Source of the DNA: Rhinopithecus roxellana
Lineage: Eukaryota; Chordata; Mammalia; Primates; Cercopithecidae
Reading direction: 5' to 3'
Assembly (NCBI RefSeq): GCF_007565055.1
Contig: NC_044557.1
Location: 141,736,493-141,800,492 of the forward strand
DNA length: 64,000 nt
Shown: positions 11,971 to 23,410 of the stretch, piece by piece
How positions within the stretch are numbered: position 1 is the first letter of the stretch
Layout of the letters: every line of letters begins with the position of its first letter
Translations under genes and position numbers: made by a program
The notes under the pieces: generated by a model
What the model saw: only the letters and a program-made list of their open reading frames with translations
Told to the model about the DNA's origin: nothing
The model's database searches: none

Positions 11971-12359
11971 AACTACCCAAGCCAATTATTTTTGGGGTGT
12001 GGGAGGAGGACTTAGGATGCCTCAGCATTTAAACTTTTCATTACTATATTAGTAGAATTTGTTGCAATAGCACATATTATATGAAAAAGGGTTCTATTTC
12101 TTTTCTTCACATTAAAAGCAGATTAGAGAACAGAAAGCATAGTCATATAAAAAATTCCTGTTTGGGTTAATTATGCTTATAAAATTTTTCCTGAAGCAAC
12201 AGTCCAAACTTGCCCTTAACTATTTTTCACATAGTCGGTAGGAAAAAAGCAAATTTCTCATACTCTTATGGACCTAAAATGGACTACTAACTCAAAGAAG
12301 AGTTAATACAAACTCACCACATTCAGAAGTACTTTTAAGAAGCCACTGCCTCCCTCCTA

Positions 12360-13320
12360 TAGCAACCAAAAAAGCATGACACTGGTCTAAAAATAGACAC
12401 ATAGATCAATGGAAGAGAACAGAGAACCCAGATATAAAGCCACATGCTTACAGCTAATTGATCTTTGACAAAGTCAGCAAAAATACATACAATGGAGAAA
12501 GGACATCCTATTCAAAAAATGGTGCTGGGAAAATGAGAAGAGAGAAACTGGAGCCCTGTCTCTTATCACGTGCAAAAATGAACTCAAGGCAGATTGAAGA
12601 CTTACAATGTAAGACCTGAAACAATAAAAATTCCTGGGCAGGGACAGGGACTAGAAAAAACACTGGCCTAGGCAAAGAATTCATCACTAAGATCTCCAAA
12701 GCAAATGCAACAAAAACAAAAATAGACAAATGGGACTTAAACTAAAAAGCTTCTGCATAGTAAAAGAAACAGTCAACAGAGTAAACAGACAACCTACAGA
12801 ATGGGAGAAAATATTTGCAAACTATGCATTTGACAAATATCTAACATTCAGAATTTATAAGGGACCCCAACAACTCAACAAGAAAAAATACAACCCCTAT
12901 AAAAAATGGGCAAAGGATATGTACAGACATTTCTCAAAAGACAGAGAACCGGCCAACATATGCAAAAGTAGAACATACGAAAAAATGTTCAACATCACTA
13001 ATCATCAGAGAAATGCAAATTAAAACCACCATGAGCTACCATCTCATATCAGCCAGAATAGCTATTACTAAAAAGTCAAAAAAACATAGATGTTGGCAAG
13101 GATGTGGAGAGAAGGCAATGCTTATACACTGTTGGTGGGAATGTGGATTAGTACAATCTCTATGGAAAACAGTATGGAGATTCCTCAAAGAACTAAAAAT
13201 AGAACTACCATTCAACCCAGCAATCCCACTACCGGGTATCTTCCCAAAGAAAAAGAAAAAAACAGACTATCTTACAACAGAAACGAAAATTAAAATAGCC
13301 ACTTAAATACTAGAAATATT
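12360..13320 (+). mobile_element. L1 fragment, end of ORF2
   Basis: About 950 bp matching primate L1 ORF2 near its 3' end ('actggtctaaaaatagacacatagatcaatggaa', 'gacatttctcaaaagacag', 'gttggtgggaatgtggattagtacaa'). The translation contains the C-terminal ORF2 stretch in pieces broken by stops (13023 and a frame change about 13013), so it is dead. 5' truncated and without a clear tail. Confidence 0.9.
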
Positions 13321-14690
13321 TGTAATATAGGCAATAAATAAAAAGAGAACATCATTCTCAAAATACTAAGCAGTTAAGGACAAGCAATTTGGAAGAGAGG
13401 CGCCTAGGACTCAGGGCACCAGGGAGAAAAAAGGCAAATCTCTCACCCAAAAAAAAAAAAGCTCTATTAGTCTTAATTTTCCACAGAGCCACATAATTGC
13501 TGATGTTTATAAAAAGGACCCTCGGGTACTAAAATAACCCAAAGTATTGCCTTAAACACAGAAATATGATATTAAATATTAGATATCTTTAACTCACATC
13601 TGTTGTGTTTCTACCTAAGAATATGCATACATTATTAATAAAATATTATTCTTAGTGCTGAAAGATGTTTTAAAGCTCATAAAAAGTATATTACTTCATT
13701 TATAGGGTAATTCTCTATTAATTAACCAGAATAAATTGTTCTAACGAAACAACTATTTACTATATACAGCTTGCCATGTTCCTCCAATGTCTCTTGATGA
13801 AAAATACTGCTGTCCTTCCCATTCTGAATGCAACTCCATACCATAATTTATTATTTCCTTTCCATTTGTGTGTGAAAGTGGATACTACGTTAAAACATAA
13901 TTTAGTGTAATAAAACTCTAATTATCTGAAACTCGTCAGATTAGGACATACTGTCTCTTTCAATATCTCACTCTTACAAACTTACCAAAATCTTACCTAC
14001 TGTGAACAAAACTTGGCATTTAACACTTTATTGTCTTCTTCAACAGAAAGCTTTAACTACAAAAGGGGAGATTTTCATGTCACGGCAAAGCTACAGCTCT
14101 AAAACTGCCACAGCTACAGAAGCTTGGAATCCATCCACAACAAAATGATTTCAGCATCATACAATAAGTAATAACCAGTTTTTAGCTAACACTTGTGTAT
14201 GTGGCAAGAGTCCAGCAAAATCCTTCATGACTGCTTTCAAGGAGGCTGAAAGGAAGAATCTGGATTCACAGTAAGATAACTAAGGGGCAGTGAAAGGCTA
14301 CATCTCACATTCTTCTTCATCTTGGTCCTTTTGATTTCTTCTGCATTCTACAAAAGCCTAAATTTTATCTTGTCACACGCAAATTCTAACATGTGGTTTT
14401 TTTAATGGAAGCCTTTTAATATGGCCTCACTGACGTCTACATTTTGTGGTAAGAAAAACACAAGAGAAACTGAAGTTTATTACACGTCACGGTACATGAG
14501 TAAATGCCCTCCTAATCCATAATACATCCATAATGCAGCAATAACATATTAAGCATACATCAGCCACACTTAAAGTTGAGCACATTCCTTCCCAATGTAT
14601 TTTATAACTGAAAATTCATTCAAGAGATCAAAAATCGAATATTAAGACTTACATCCAAACAATAAAACAACTTGAAAGTTTAACTGGAAT
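13321..14690. other. MTUS1 intron, single-copy
   Basis: A/T-rich with no recognised repeat or exon. Confidence 0.5.
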
Positions 14691-14699
14691 CATTACAAA

Positions 14700-15180
14700 C
14701 AGGTAATCAATGCCCCTCCAAAATGCACAGCATAAACAGCAAGGCCTACTGCAAGATCCAACTTCTTAAATAATATACTCCCCTCATTTATAATCAGCCA
14801 ACATCCGCTTGAGAAATACCTGTTCTGCCTTCTCTGTGGCAGATACTGCAACAGGGCTCTTAACATTTTAAAACTATCTGTGGGACAGAGACTAGAGAAG
14901 TCACAGGCTCTATTTCCCAGCCTCCCTTTCAGGTAGATACAGTCATGTGACTGAGACTCGGCCAACGAGACGGAAGCTGAAGCGAACTGGCACCACCCCT
15001 TCCTCATTTCTTTTTCTTCCTCTCTGGAGCAGCCACTGTGAGATCATGAGACAACAATCACGAAGACAGGGCTAAGAAGACAGCAGAGATGAGGATCCAC
15101 TCAGTGGTAGAGCCACTGAACAACCTCAAAGCTGCTTTTCTTCAGGGGAGACAAGTTGCTTCTTAGTGAAGCTATTAATT
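14700..15180 (+). repeat. Interspersed repeat, arm of an inverted pair (MaLR LTR-like)
   Basis: Contains 'agtcatgtgactgagactcggccaacgagacggaagctgaag', similar in plan to MLT1-type LTRs ('ccagccaatgagatg...agaagtga...'). The part 14857-14995 is about 93% identical to the reverse complement of 16123-16262. Confidence 0.45.
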
Positions 15181-15304
15181 CCATCTAAAAGGAGTCGAAA
15201 GTGAATACCAAATGCAAGAACATAATTTGATGAATTTCATTGTAAACAAACGCATTCACATTCTGCCTGCCTCTTACTGAACACCTGTTTAAAACGGTTC
15301 TCTT

Positions 15305-15550
15305 CATGAACACAAAGAAGGGAAACAGACACGGGGGTCTACATGAGGGTGCAGGGTAGCAGGAGGGACAGTAGAAGAAAAAAATAACTCGGGTCCTGGC
15401 CTTAATACCTGGGTGATGAAATCATCTGTACAATAAACTATTTATTGTACAATAATCTGTACAACAAACTCTGTGACATGAGTTTACCTGTGTAACAAAC
15501 CTTTACATGTATCCCTGAACCTAAAAGTTCAAAATATAATAAAATAGCAA
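15305..15550 (+). mobile_element. L1 3' end (primate L1P type)
   Basis: Matches the end of the L1 3' UTR: 'gggaaacagacacgggggtctacatgagggtg', 'taatacctgggtgatgaaat', 'gtatccctgaacctaaaagtt'. A small inverted duplication (tgtacaataaa/tttattgtaca, 15427-15451) interrupts 'aatctgtacaacaaac'. Confidence 0.88.
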
Positions 15551-16110
15551 AAGTAAATGGAAGTATTTTGTCCTGATACTAACTCTGCCATTCCTTGATA
15601 TGTATGTATATGTGTTCCTCCTCCTCTGTGCTGCAGTAATCACGTTTAATGTCACTAGCTCAGCAGAAAGAATTCTGTCCTTAGTGTACTGAATTGCCTT
15701 CACTGGAGTCAAGAAGGAAATTAACCTGTGAGGTTCAAATGACGCTCTTCATAGTAATTAACACAAGAATTTCCAGCTTCATAGAAAAACTGAATGCTAA
15801 GCGGCAGGGAATAAATTCTTAGCAAAGTCTTTTCCTTCCCCTGCCTCATTATAAAACTAGAACTAGTATGCTGAGGTAAAATTCTGAAAGAGACGGAGTT
15901 TAATACTTTGGTAACAAAGACTATTGCTGACCTTTCCCCACGTCAGTGAAGTCATCACTGGACTTCTCAGATTTTCATCTGCGCCTGATGTCCTGCGACA
16001 TCATGCACAGTTTCTGACAAATTCCCTCCTCTCCCCTATTTACAGAGGAAAGATAACATCAATCCAACAGCACGCTTTGCCAGTGGTGCACACCACCCAG
16101 TAATAATATA
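15551..16110. other. MTUS1 intron, single-copy
   Basis: No recognised element. Confidence 0.5.
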
Positions 16111-16112
16111 TC

Positions 16113-16335
16113 AGAGTGCCCAGGTGCCAGTTCGCTTCAGCTTCCGTCTCATTGGCTGAGTCTCAGTCACATGACTGTATCTACCTAGAAGGGAGGCTGG
16201 GAAATAGAGCTTGTGACTTCTCTAGTCTCTGTCCCACAGACAGGTATAAAATGTTAAGAGTCCTATTGCAGTGCCCTCTACATAGGATCAGTGAGAACGC
16301 TTATTCTGGCTGGATCTCTATAATGGCCAGCCCCC
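16113..16335 (-). repeat. Interspersed repeat, second arm of the inverted pair
   Basis: Reverse-oriented partner of 14857-14995; outside the shared ~139 bp the two diverge quickly (for example the 'gcagatactgcaacaggg' side). Confidence 0.5.
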
Positions 16336-16339
16336 GTCC

Positions 16340-16725
16340 CACCACATTCTATGCTCAGAAATATTACAACTCTTTTGTTTCCTTGAAGGAGCCCTTCCTC
16401 AAACCCCTCCAGGCTTTTACATGCTTTTTTCTCTGTCTGAAACACTTGGTTTCTTGGTTAATTCTCCACTTCCTGAGAACTCAACTTAAAAGGCACTTCT
16501 ACTGGAGGACCTGGATTAAAGGTACCTCCACCTGCTAAGAGCTGCCTGGGCACTGGTCCATACCCTGTATTATTACCTGGTGCTCTGTCTCCTTCTGTTA
16601 AACAGTGGGCTGTGTGAAGGCAGGGTCCATTTGACTTACTCCCAGCCATACTTTCAGCACCTATCATCATGCCTGGTACACAGTACACATCTAATGGGTA
16701 CTTCCTTATGAAATAAATGCATTAA
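16340..16725 (+). repeat. L2 3' end
   Basis: Typical L2 tail: 'gtgaaggcagggtccatttga', 'cagcacctatcatcatgcctggtacacagtacacatctaatgggtacttccttatgaaataaatg'. Confidence 0.75.
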
Positions 16726-16887
16726 TCTGCAATGCGAAAGACAGTGTAGAAGCAAGGGAAAGGCTGGAGGCTCAGACCAAATAGAAAACTTTTCAGAAAG
16801 CCCAGTCAACATCTTAGCCTGGATTATACAAAACTGTTCATATTTGGCCACTTTTTACTTATTAGAAGAGTAATTTTGTGTGTGTGG

Positions 16888-17014
16888 TTTTTTAAATAGA
16901 GACAGGGTCTCGCTAACTCTCCAGGGCGGGTCTCAAACTCCTAGCCTTAAGTGATCCTCTTGCCTTGGCTTCCCAAAGTGCTGGGATTACAGGTGTGAGC
17001 CACTGGCACCAGCC
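16888..17014 (-). mobile_element. Alu monomer (old)
   Basis: Single reversed Alu arm, ends 'gtgagccactggcaccagcc'. Confidence 0.8.
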
Positions 17015-17027
17015 AAGAAGAGCAATT

Positions 17028-17029
<2 letters not shown>

Positions 17030-17065
<36 letters not shown>

Positions 17066-17347
17066 AGACAGAGTCTCGCTCTGTCGCCCAGGCTGGAGTG
17101 CAGTGGCCGGATCTCAGCTCACTGCAAGCTCCGCCTCCCGGGTTTACGCCATTCTCCTGCCTCAGCCTCCCGAGTAGCTGGGACTACAGGCGCCCGCCAC
17201 CTCGCCCGGCTAGTTTTTTGTATTTTTTTAGTAGAGACGGGGTTTCACCGTGTTAGCCAGGATGGTCTCGATCTCCTGACCTCGTGATCCGCCCGTCTCG
17301 GCCTCCCAAAGTGCTGGGATTACAGGCTTGAGCCACCGCGCCCGGCC
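17030..17347 (-). mobile_element. AluY, Old World monkey type, full length
   Basis: Complete reversed Alu with a poly-T of about 34. It carries 'gccggatctcagctc', 'gggtttacgcc' and 'ggcttgagcc'. Perfect 15-bp duplication aagaagagcaatttc at 17015-17029 and 17348-17362. Very little divergence, so recent. Confidence 0.96.
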
Positions 17348-17507
17348 AAGAAGAGCAATTTCAATGCTTCAACATAATAGTGCCTGAACTAGGGTACTGG
17401 CAGGGGGTAAAAACAAATAGAGATTTCAAATGATGGAGTCTTAAGAGTTTGGCAACCAACTGATCGTGGATAAATCAGGACAAGTAATGAATCAAAGGTG
17501 GGGTATG

Positions 17508-17820
17508 GCCAGGCGTGGTGGCTCATGCCTGTAATCCCAGCACTTTGGGAGGCTGAGGCAGGCGAATTGCCTGAGGTCAGGAGTTCCAGACCAGGTGGCC
17601 AACGTGGTGAAACCCCATCTCTATTAAAAATACAAAAAAGTTAGCCGGGCGTGGTGGTAGGCACCTGTAATCCCAGCTACTCGGGAGGCTGAGGCAGGAG
17701 AATTGTTTGAACCTGGGAGGTGGAGGTTGCAGCGAGCTGAGATAGCACCAGTGCACTCCAGCCTAGACGACAGAGCGAGACTCCATCTAAAACAAACAAA
17801 CAAAAAACAACAACAGAAAA
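17508..17820 (+). mobile_element. Alu element (S-type)
   Basis: Complete Alu with CAAA-rich tail; 'caaaggtggg' on both sides is the target duplication. Confidence 0.92.
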
Positions 17821-17984
17821 CAAAGGTGGGTTCTGATGAGCAGACACATGGTGTCATGAAAAGAAACAGATAATTCAGGAGTATTAACTGAATTTAGGAG
17901 GTAAAAATAAGGAGACAATTCATTTAGATAAGATGAATTTCCAAGCAGAGTAATGCACCGAGGGTTTTCAAATCTTCAGTCGGA

Positions 17985-18150
17985 AAATTCACAGATATTG
18001 AGGCTAAGGGGAACCTGGAAGTCATCTCATGTGATTCCCTTATTTTGTAGCCCTGTGAGGTTAGGTGCACAGGGCTATTCACTTGGTCACTAGCAGAATC
18101 AAGGCTATAATCCAGGCCTCTTGGAATCCAGGTCAACACCACTGCACAGA
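17985..18150 (-). repeat. MIR relic
   Basis: 'gaggttaggtgcacagggc...ggtcactagcagaatcaaggctataatccaggcctcttg' resembles reversed MIR. Confidence 0.5.
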
Positions 18151-18459
18151 GGCAACCAACACCACTTCCTTCACTAAGGATACAAACCCAAGGTACTGCT
18201 GACAGTCCGTTCAGATAAGAGTCACTGCGACGGTGTCAATACCCACTTGACGGACGATTCCTCGGACATTAAAATGACATAATACGGATAAGCCCACAAA
18301 AGACTGATATTGGGAGTAAGCAGAATTATATTCCTTACAGGATTTTAAAAAGCCTCCAACACACAAAACACTTTCTCCATCCCTGCTATTCCTTGGATCT
18401 AATAAAATTACAGCAAAATTTGCAGCCAGAAAATATGTACGCCAAAAATTCTAAAAAGA

Positions 18460-18600
18460 CGTCCTAGGTTTTAGTCCTATGTCTGCCACTTACTGCGCGC
18501 CTTTGGGCAAGCGAATTCAGCTCTCTGGGCCTGAGACTTCCTGGTATAAGATAGATTGATCACCTCTATGTGAACTCTAGCTTCAAAAATTATGATTGCA
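18460..18600 (+). repeat. MIR relic
   Basis: 'tagtcctatgtctgccacttactgcgcgcctttgggcaagcgaattc...ctctgggcc' follows the MIR core. Confidence 0.65.
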
Positions 18601-18744
18601 AATCAACAAAAAATAGTTTACATAAGTTTAGAAAATAAAATGTGCCCAATACATCACTATTAACCAAACGCTGGTAATAGAAGCCTTGTGTCTTTTGCTT
18701 AAGCTGTCTTGGAAAGCTACCTGCTTCACAACAACACTACAAAC

Positions 18745-19130
18745 AACTCAGAATGCCTACTACCAGAGCACTGGTTAAGTAAATCATGACTTATCCAACA
18801 ATGGAATGTTACAGAACTATTTTTTTTAATGAGGCAGATAAAAATGTGATCACATGCAAGTCTAAAATACATTAGCTTTAAAAAGGTATAGACTATATAG
18901 TATGCTTTTATTTCTGTATAACAAAAAAAGAATATAAAAGACCTACGTAGATTTACACGCGACTGGAAACGTGCAAGAACGCTATACAAGCAGCCTGACA
19001 GTGGCTGCCTCCACGGAGCGCAGGCAGGGATCCTGGGTAAAAGACAGGCTTGCCTAGGACTGCACAACCTTCCACACTGTTTGATTTTATTTTTAAGTTG
19101 GAGTGTGGATTATAGTATTTAAAAAAAAAA
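18745..19130 (+). repeat. Old L1 3' end
   Basis: 'ggttaagtaaatcatgacttatccaacaatggaatgttac...' and 'gcagcctgacagtggctgcctc' followed by a T/A-rich end resemble mammalian-wide L1 tails. Confidence 0.5.
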
Positions 19131-20397
19131 CTTGTTAAAAGCGATGTGGAGCTACTTTCGATCAGACAAATTATTGCAAATATAGGGAATATAGGGTACC
19201 CTTTGCTTTTTTTCCCCCCCACCTATTAATTTTTTCAGTTGAAAGGGCTGTAGCGGCCCTGGGCTGGGAGAGGAGGGCCACTGTTGACCACCTCCTCGCT
19301 GCCTCCCCCATTTACCTTCAGCTGTCAGCTCAGACTGAAAGGGAGAGGCTGGCAAACTCAGATGACAGGTCAAGGGGAGTTATGAAACACGAGAGAGAGG
19401 TGCTGGAAAAAATCAGAATTCTCCCACAGAGAAGAGAGATGCCTCTGGGAAAACTAAAAACAGTCAGCTGAAAAAAAATCCCCAGGGGCAGAAATGAGCC
19501 AAGTGCCAAACAAGATACACGAGGGGTCACATGCACATGAAGCAGGAAAAAAAAAAATCTATTTACATCCTCATCAAACAATCCTGCAACACCTAACACC
19601 AACCAGCCCAAAACAAATGTAACAGCACCCCAGCTAACATATTTTACAGAAGAAAACTGATTTAATTCACTGTGGTTGTAAAAATCATCTAGAACAAAAG
19701 TAGCAATGTAGGCCAAGCCAATCCCCTAAAAGTGAGCAGACAGGTCACCATGTGCCTAAAATATATACGAAATTTATTTTCATCTTAGGCACAGAGAATG
19801 AAAAGCAGATACAAACATAAACCTCAGGGGAAGTATTTTGAGACTGCACACGTTTTTACTATGAAGACCGAAAAACTAGATTTGCGATTCACTTACTACT
19901 TCTCCATAACCATTAGGATGTTTTCTGTCAGAATGGCTTAGAATACGGAAACCTTTTAGCATATTACAATTAACTGTCTCATCTGACTGAGAAACTATCC
20001 AATGAAAAACGATGGAAACCTCATTTACACAGGGGAAAAAGAAATATTATTCTAAATTTACCTATGTCCTATTTCCCAACCATTGGAAGTAAAATATAAT
20101 TTAACAGGTGCTGATTTTCACACATTTGGCTGGTGACAGAGAAAAGAGCTAGGGAACACCAAGGCAACAATTCTGTCTTCCATCAACACAAACAACACAA
20201 TCTGCTGCTAAAATAAAAGTATTATGCACTTGTGCTGAAGCAACAGAAAACAATTTTTAAATTAAACCTCATCTCTCATTAGAGAGAGCTTGGTTTCTCC
20301 AAGTATCTGTCTCCTTGGAAAGACCTCTGATAAACATCTGCAAATTAATGAAGATGTCCCCCGTGCAACACGAAGCAGAGATGTACGCAAGACAGAC
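19131..20397. other. MTUS1 intron next to the ATIP1 exon, single-copy
   Basis: No interspersed repeat recognised in about 1.3 kb downstream of the ATIP1 donor, unlike most of the window. Confidence 0.5.
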
Positions 20398-20518
20398 CTG
20401 TGTGGAAAACAACAGTGCTTCTCCTAAACCCTGAAGGAAGTCGAAGGTTTCGAAGCAATCCTTTGGCTGTCAGTCGTACGTGAATGGTGGATAAGGAGAA
20501 TTTGGGAGACAACAACAT
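20398..20518 (-). CDS. MTUS1: MTUS1 alternative first coding exon of the ATIP1 isoform
   Basis: From the ATG at 20518 the minus strand encodes 40 residues (MLLSPKFSLSTIHVRLTAKG, then LLRNLRLPSGFRRSTVVFHT) plus one base, ending at donor CACACAG|GTCTGTC. Joined to the exon at 7026 this reads VFHT-VEKSRQ, the start of the 436-residue ATIP1 (40 + 396). The N-terminus is rich in Arg, Lys, Ser and Leu with almost no acidic residues, which fits the reported mitochondrial placing of this isoform. The ATG has G at -3. An in-frame ATG lies 15 codons upstream at 20563 (MEIASSVNLATCSED) with a stop just before it; its context (T at -3) is weaker. I take the inner ATG because it matches the known protein. 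Residue 14 is Val; I recall Ile in human. Confidence 0.92.
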
Positions 20519-20910
20519 GTCTTCGGAGCAGGTGGCGAGATTTACAGAAGAGGCGATTTCCATGGACTGTCACATACTGTCTTTTTAAACTCAGTACTCT
20601 TCAAGGCCAAGAAATACAGTGAGAGGAAACATGCCTACACAGCAAATGTCATTCCACCAGAGAGGCAAAGAAGAAAAAAAATCCCCCAGGGCTAGCCAAG
20701 TGTTTCTGGCTTCCGTTTTCACTTCCAGATGTTGCCAAAACGATGCTCTTCCCCTGAATAAAATCTCCTTCCTGCAGGTCCAGAAGCCGCCTCTGAACCA
20801 AATCACACTGTGCATGCTTGCGGAGTTGTTATGGTTTTCATCCGAGATGGTAAAGGGGAGGAGAAAGTGGGTGGTCTCGGGAGCTTTAGAGAACAACCAA
20901 TAATGTCACA
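20519..20910 (-). promoter_or_regulatory. MTUS1: Presumed 5' leader and promoter area of the ATIP1 transcript
   Basis: Sequence just upstream (higher coordinates) of the ATIP1 start should hold its leader and start site. It has no interspersed repeat and is richer in G/C than the introns around it, but it is not a CpG island. A separate 101-codon open frame (ATG at 20896, stop by 20591) lies in the leader side; it could be an upstream reading frame or chance. No TATA box or other clear core element was recognised, and the 5' end of the exon cannot be set from sequence alone. Confidence 0.4.
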
Positions 20911-22342
20911 GATCCTGTAACCACTTGAAAGATCACTAGGGGAAATTAACTACTTCCAATGCCTGGTGTTTATTTCATAATTAGAAAAAAATTAAGATTT
21001 CCTGAAAGTACACTGTGTACTGATTTTAACATTTTTCACTCCTTATATTTGCACTAATAACACGAGCATTTTTTTTCTCTAGATATTTTTCATGTAAACC
21101 TATATTTAAGCCTGGTATTTAGAAAAAGTTTTTTTTTTTTTTTTTAAGACTTCAGGCAATAAATGTTCCCAACTACAATATTTAAGAAAATTTCTATTCT
21201 AATATATTAATGACAGATTGTCAAAAGGTTAAAGTTCAACTTTAATTCCCACAGGCTGAGGACCTCACAAATAGTCAACAATGCAAAATTAATACAGTTT
21301 CTCTACCAGAGATAATATCAGAGTTCCAGAGGACTAGTCCATCAGATTGGCATATTCTAAAGACTACATTTATTGTGTGAGTAATTTAGAACATCAGGTG
21401 GCCTCTTACAGCGCTCTTTAAAGACTAGGCGTGTGAGGGGGCACAGTTATCAGTATCCTTTGCCAGTTATCTACTAATTTTTCTTTCAGCAGAGTGGCCT
21501 GTAAAAGCATGCTGAAACACGATGGCAAAAACCAAAGGAACTTGTAAAACAAAGCTATGCACCTGAGAATTACCAACAATATGCCCGCTTAAGCTAATTC
21601 CAATAAATCGCAAAAAGCCTCAGCTCTTAACATTTTTAAAAATGTGATAAAGTACAACAAAACCATGTTTTAAAAATGTCCTATGCCGGTTTCCAAGATT
21701 TCCTAGAAAATAAGACTCAGAAATAAATGCAGAATTGTTACCATAAATAACACCAGTAAGTGCTATTAAAACTGGCAGGAAGCAGTTCTTTTAGAAATTC
21801 TACAGAGTAGGTTATGAAGCGGGGAGGAGAGAGGGAGGAAGGGAAAATTTAAGTAAGTCCTCTTCCCTCAGATCCCCTCCCTCTTTACTCAAGCCCCCAG
21901 CTTGCCATTTTAGAGGCTGTCAGCAAGGGAGACAGACCCAATAACCCGTCCAGGGCTCCTGTGAGAAAGATACACCTAGTTCATACACTGATGGAAAACC
22001 TGCTAAATACATCGCACCATGGCAACTGAAGCCAAATGATCAAGGAATTAAAGTCAAGGCAAGCTGCTTTTAGGGGTCGCCTTTTACTTCATCCCAGTTT
22101 ATTATTAAAAAACCTAAACACCTTTTCCTTCCAGATTCTACATACTAAAAATATACCAGAACCTTTTCCTCTACCCCCCAAAACCTTGTAAAAACTAAGA
22201 AATCAATCAGCATTAAAAACAAATAGAAGAACAGAGTCAAATTTTGATATGATTAAAAAAAATATGCCACCACTCCATATAGTAGGAGGCAGTTTTTCTT
22301 TATTTTGGTTGTGTCTGTTGTTTATTCAGTAATACTAAATTC
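20911..22342. other. Single-copy DNA upstream of the ATIP1 exon
   Basis: About 1.4 kb without recognised repeats; could hold control elements of the ATIP1 start. No specific motif is claimed. Confidence 0.45.
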
Positions 22343-22351
22343 TAAATTATC

Positions 22352-22629
22352 TGGAGTTTCACTCTTGTTGCCCAGGCTGGAGTGCAATGGCACGGTCTCT
22401 GCTCACTGCAACCTCCACGTGCCGGGTTCAAGCGATTATCCAGCCTCAGTCTCCCAAGTAGCTGGGATTACAGGCGCCCACCACCATGCCTGGCTGATTT
22501 TTGTATTTTTAGTAGAGACGGGGTTTCACCATGTTGGCCAGGCTGGTCTTGAACTCCTGACCTCAGGTGATCCACACACCTCGGCCTCCCAAGTGCTGGG
22601 ATTACAGGCGTGAGCCGCCGCGCCCGGCC
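22352..22629 (-). mobile_element. Alu element lacking its A tail
   Basis: Reversed Alu from 'tggagtttcactc' to 'gcgcccggcc'. No poly-T precedes it, yet taaattatc stands directly on both sides (22343-22351 and 22631-22639). Confidence 0.9.
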
Positions 22630-22639
22630 TTAAATTATC

Positions 22640-23410
22640 CTTGTTAAAAGGGAAGTTCTTTAGACTCCCTAAAAGAAGAAATTAGCAATCTAATCACCAA
22701 TTAATCAGATTCATTAACATTTTTACTTGAATTACATTAAGCTATAACCACACATATTAAAAATAAACGTTGTTAATGATATCTCTTAGCAGAGTAAGAA
22801 GCTGCAGGAATAAACTAAAACAGTGCCAGTGAGGAGGAAAAGCCAAAAGTCATTCATTTGTCCAGTGAAATATACACACAAACATAGCAAGGTGTATTAG
22901 ATACATGACAGAACTGCACAAACTAGGTTTCGATTCTTTCCCAAACATAATCTGCCTCCTGGTGGCCATGCAGCACAAGTGCACCAAAGCAAGGGAGCTG
23001 CCTTGGCAATCCCTAAACACAAATGGCCATCCCTTATAATCTACTGCTCTAAGCACTCCCTTACACACTTTACGTTTGCTCATTTAAATAACCGGATAAG
23101 CAATTACTTTCAGGTCACAACTATTTTTATACTATATATGCCTCTGGGGGGAGCCAAGATAAAAAAAAAAACTGGTTCAAAAAAATTCTTTGATTATTTG
23201 ATCGTCTGTTACCACTTAGGTACTCTGTATTTTCTGAAATTGAACGAATGTGAGAGAATTACCTAAAAAAAGTGTCTTTGTTATTTTTAAAAGTCTTAAT
23301 TTAAGAGGAAAAGGCATCACTTGAGGACAAGAGAGGAAAAAATAAGGAAATTTTAATGCCTAAGGTAGAACAGTTTGCAGTTGGTAAAACGTTAGTTATG
23401 AGTCTTTATG
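22640..23410. other. Non-coding, single-copy
   Basis: No recognised element. Confidence 0.45.

Noticed and set aside
12730..13306. Two overlapping 97-codon frames as genes
   Set aside because: They are broken pieces of L1 ORF2.
15427..15451. 11-bp palindrome tgtacaataaa/tttattgtaca as a control site
   Set aside because: It is a small inverted duplication of the L1 3' UTR motif around it.
16116..16538. 140-codon plus-strand frame sharing residues with a minus-strand frame at 14693-15007
   Set aside because: The shared peptide comes from the inverted repeat pair read in both directions, not from a gene family.
19750..19791. Possible hairpin gtgcctaa...ttaggcac
   Set aside because: Only 8 paired bases with a 26-base loop; expected by chance in a window this size.
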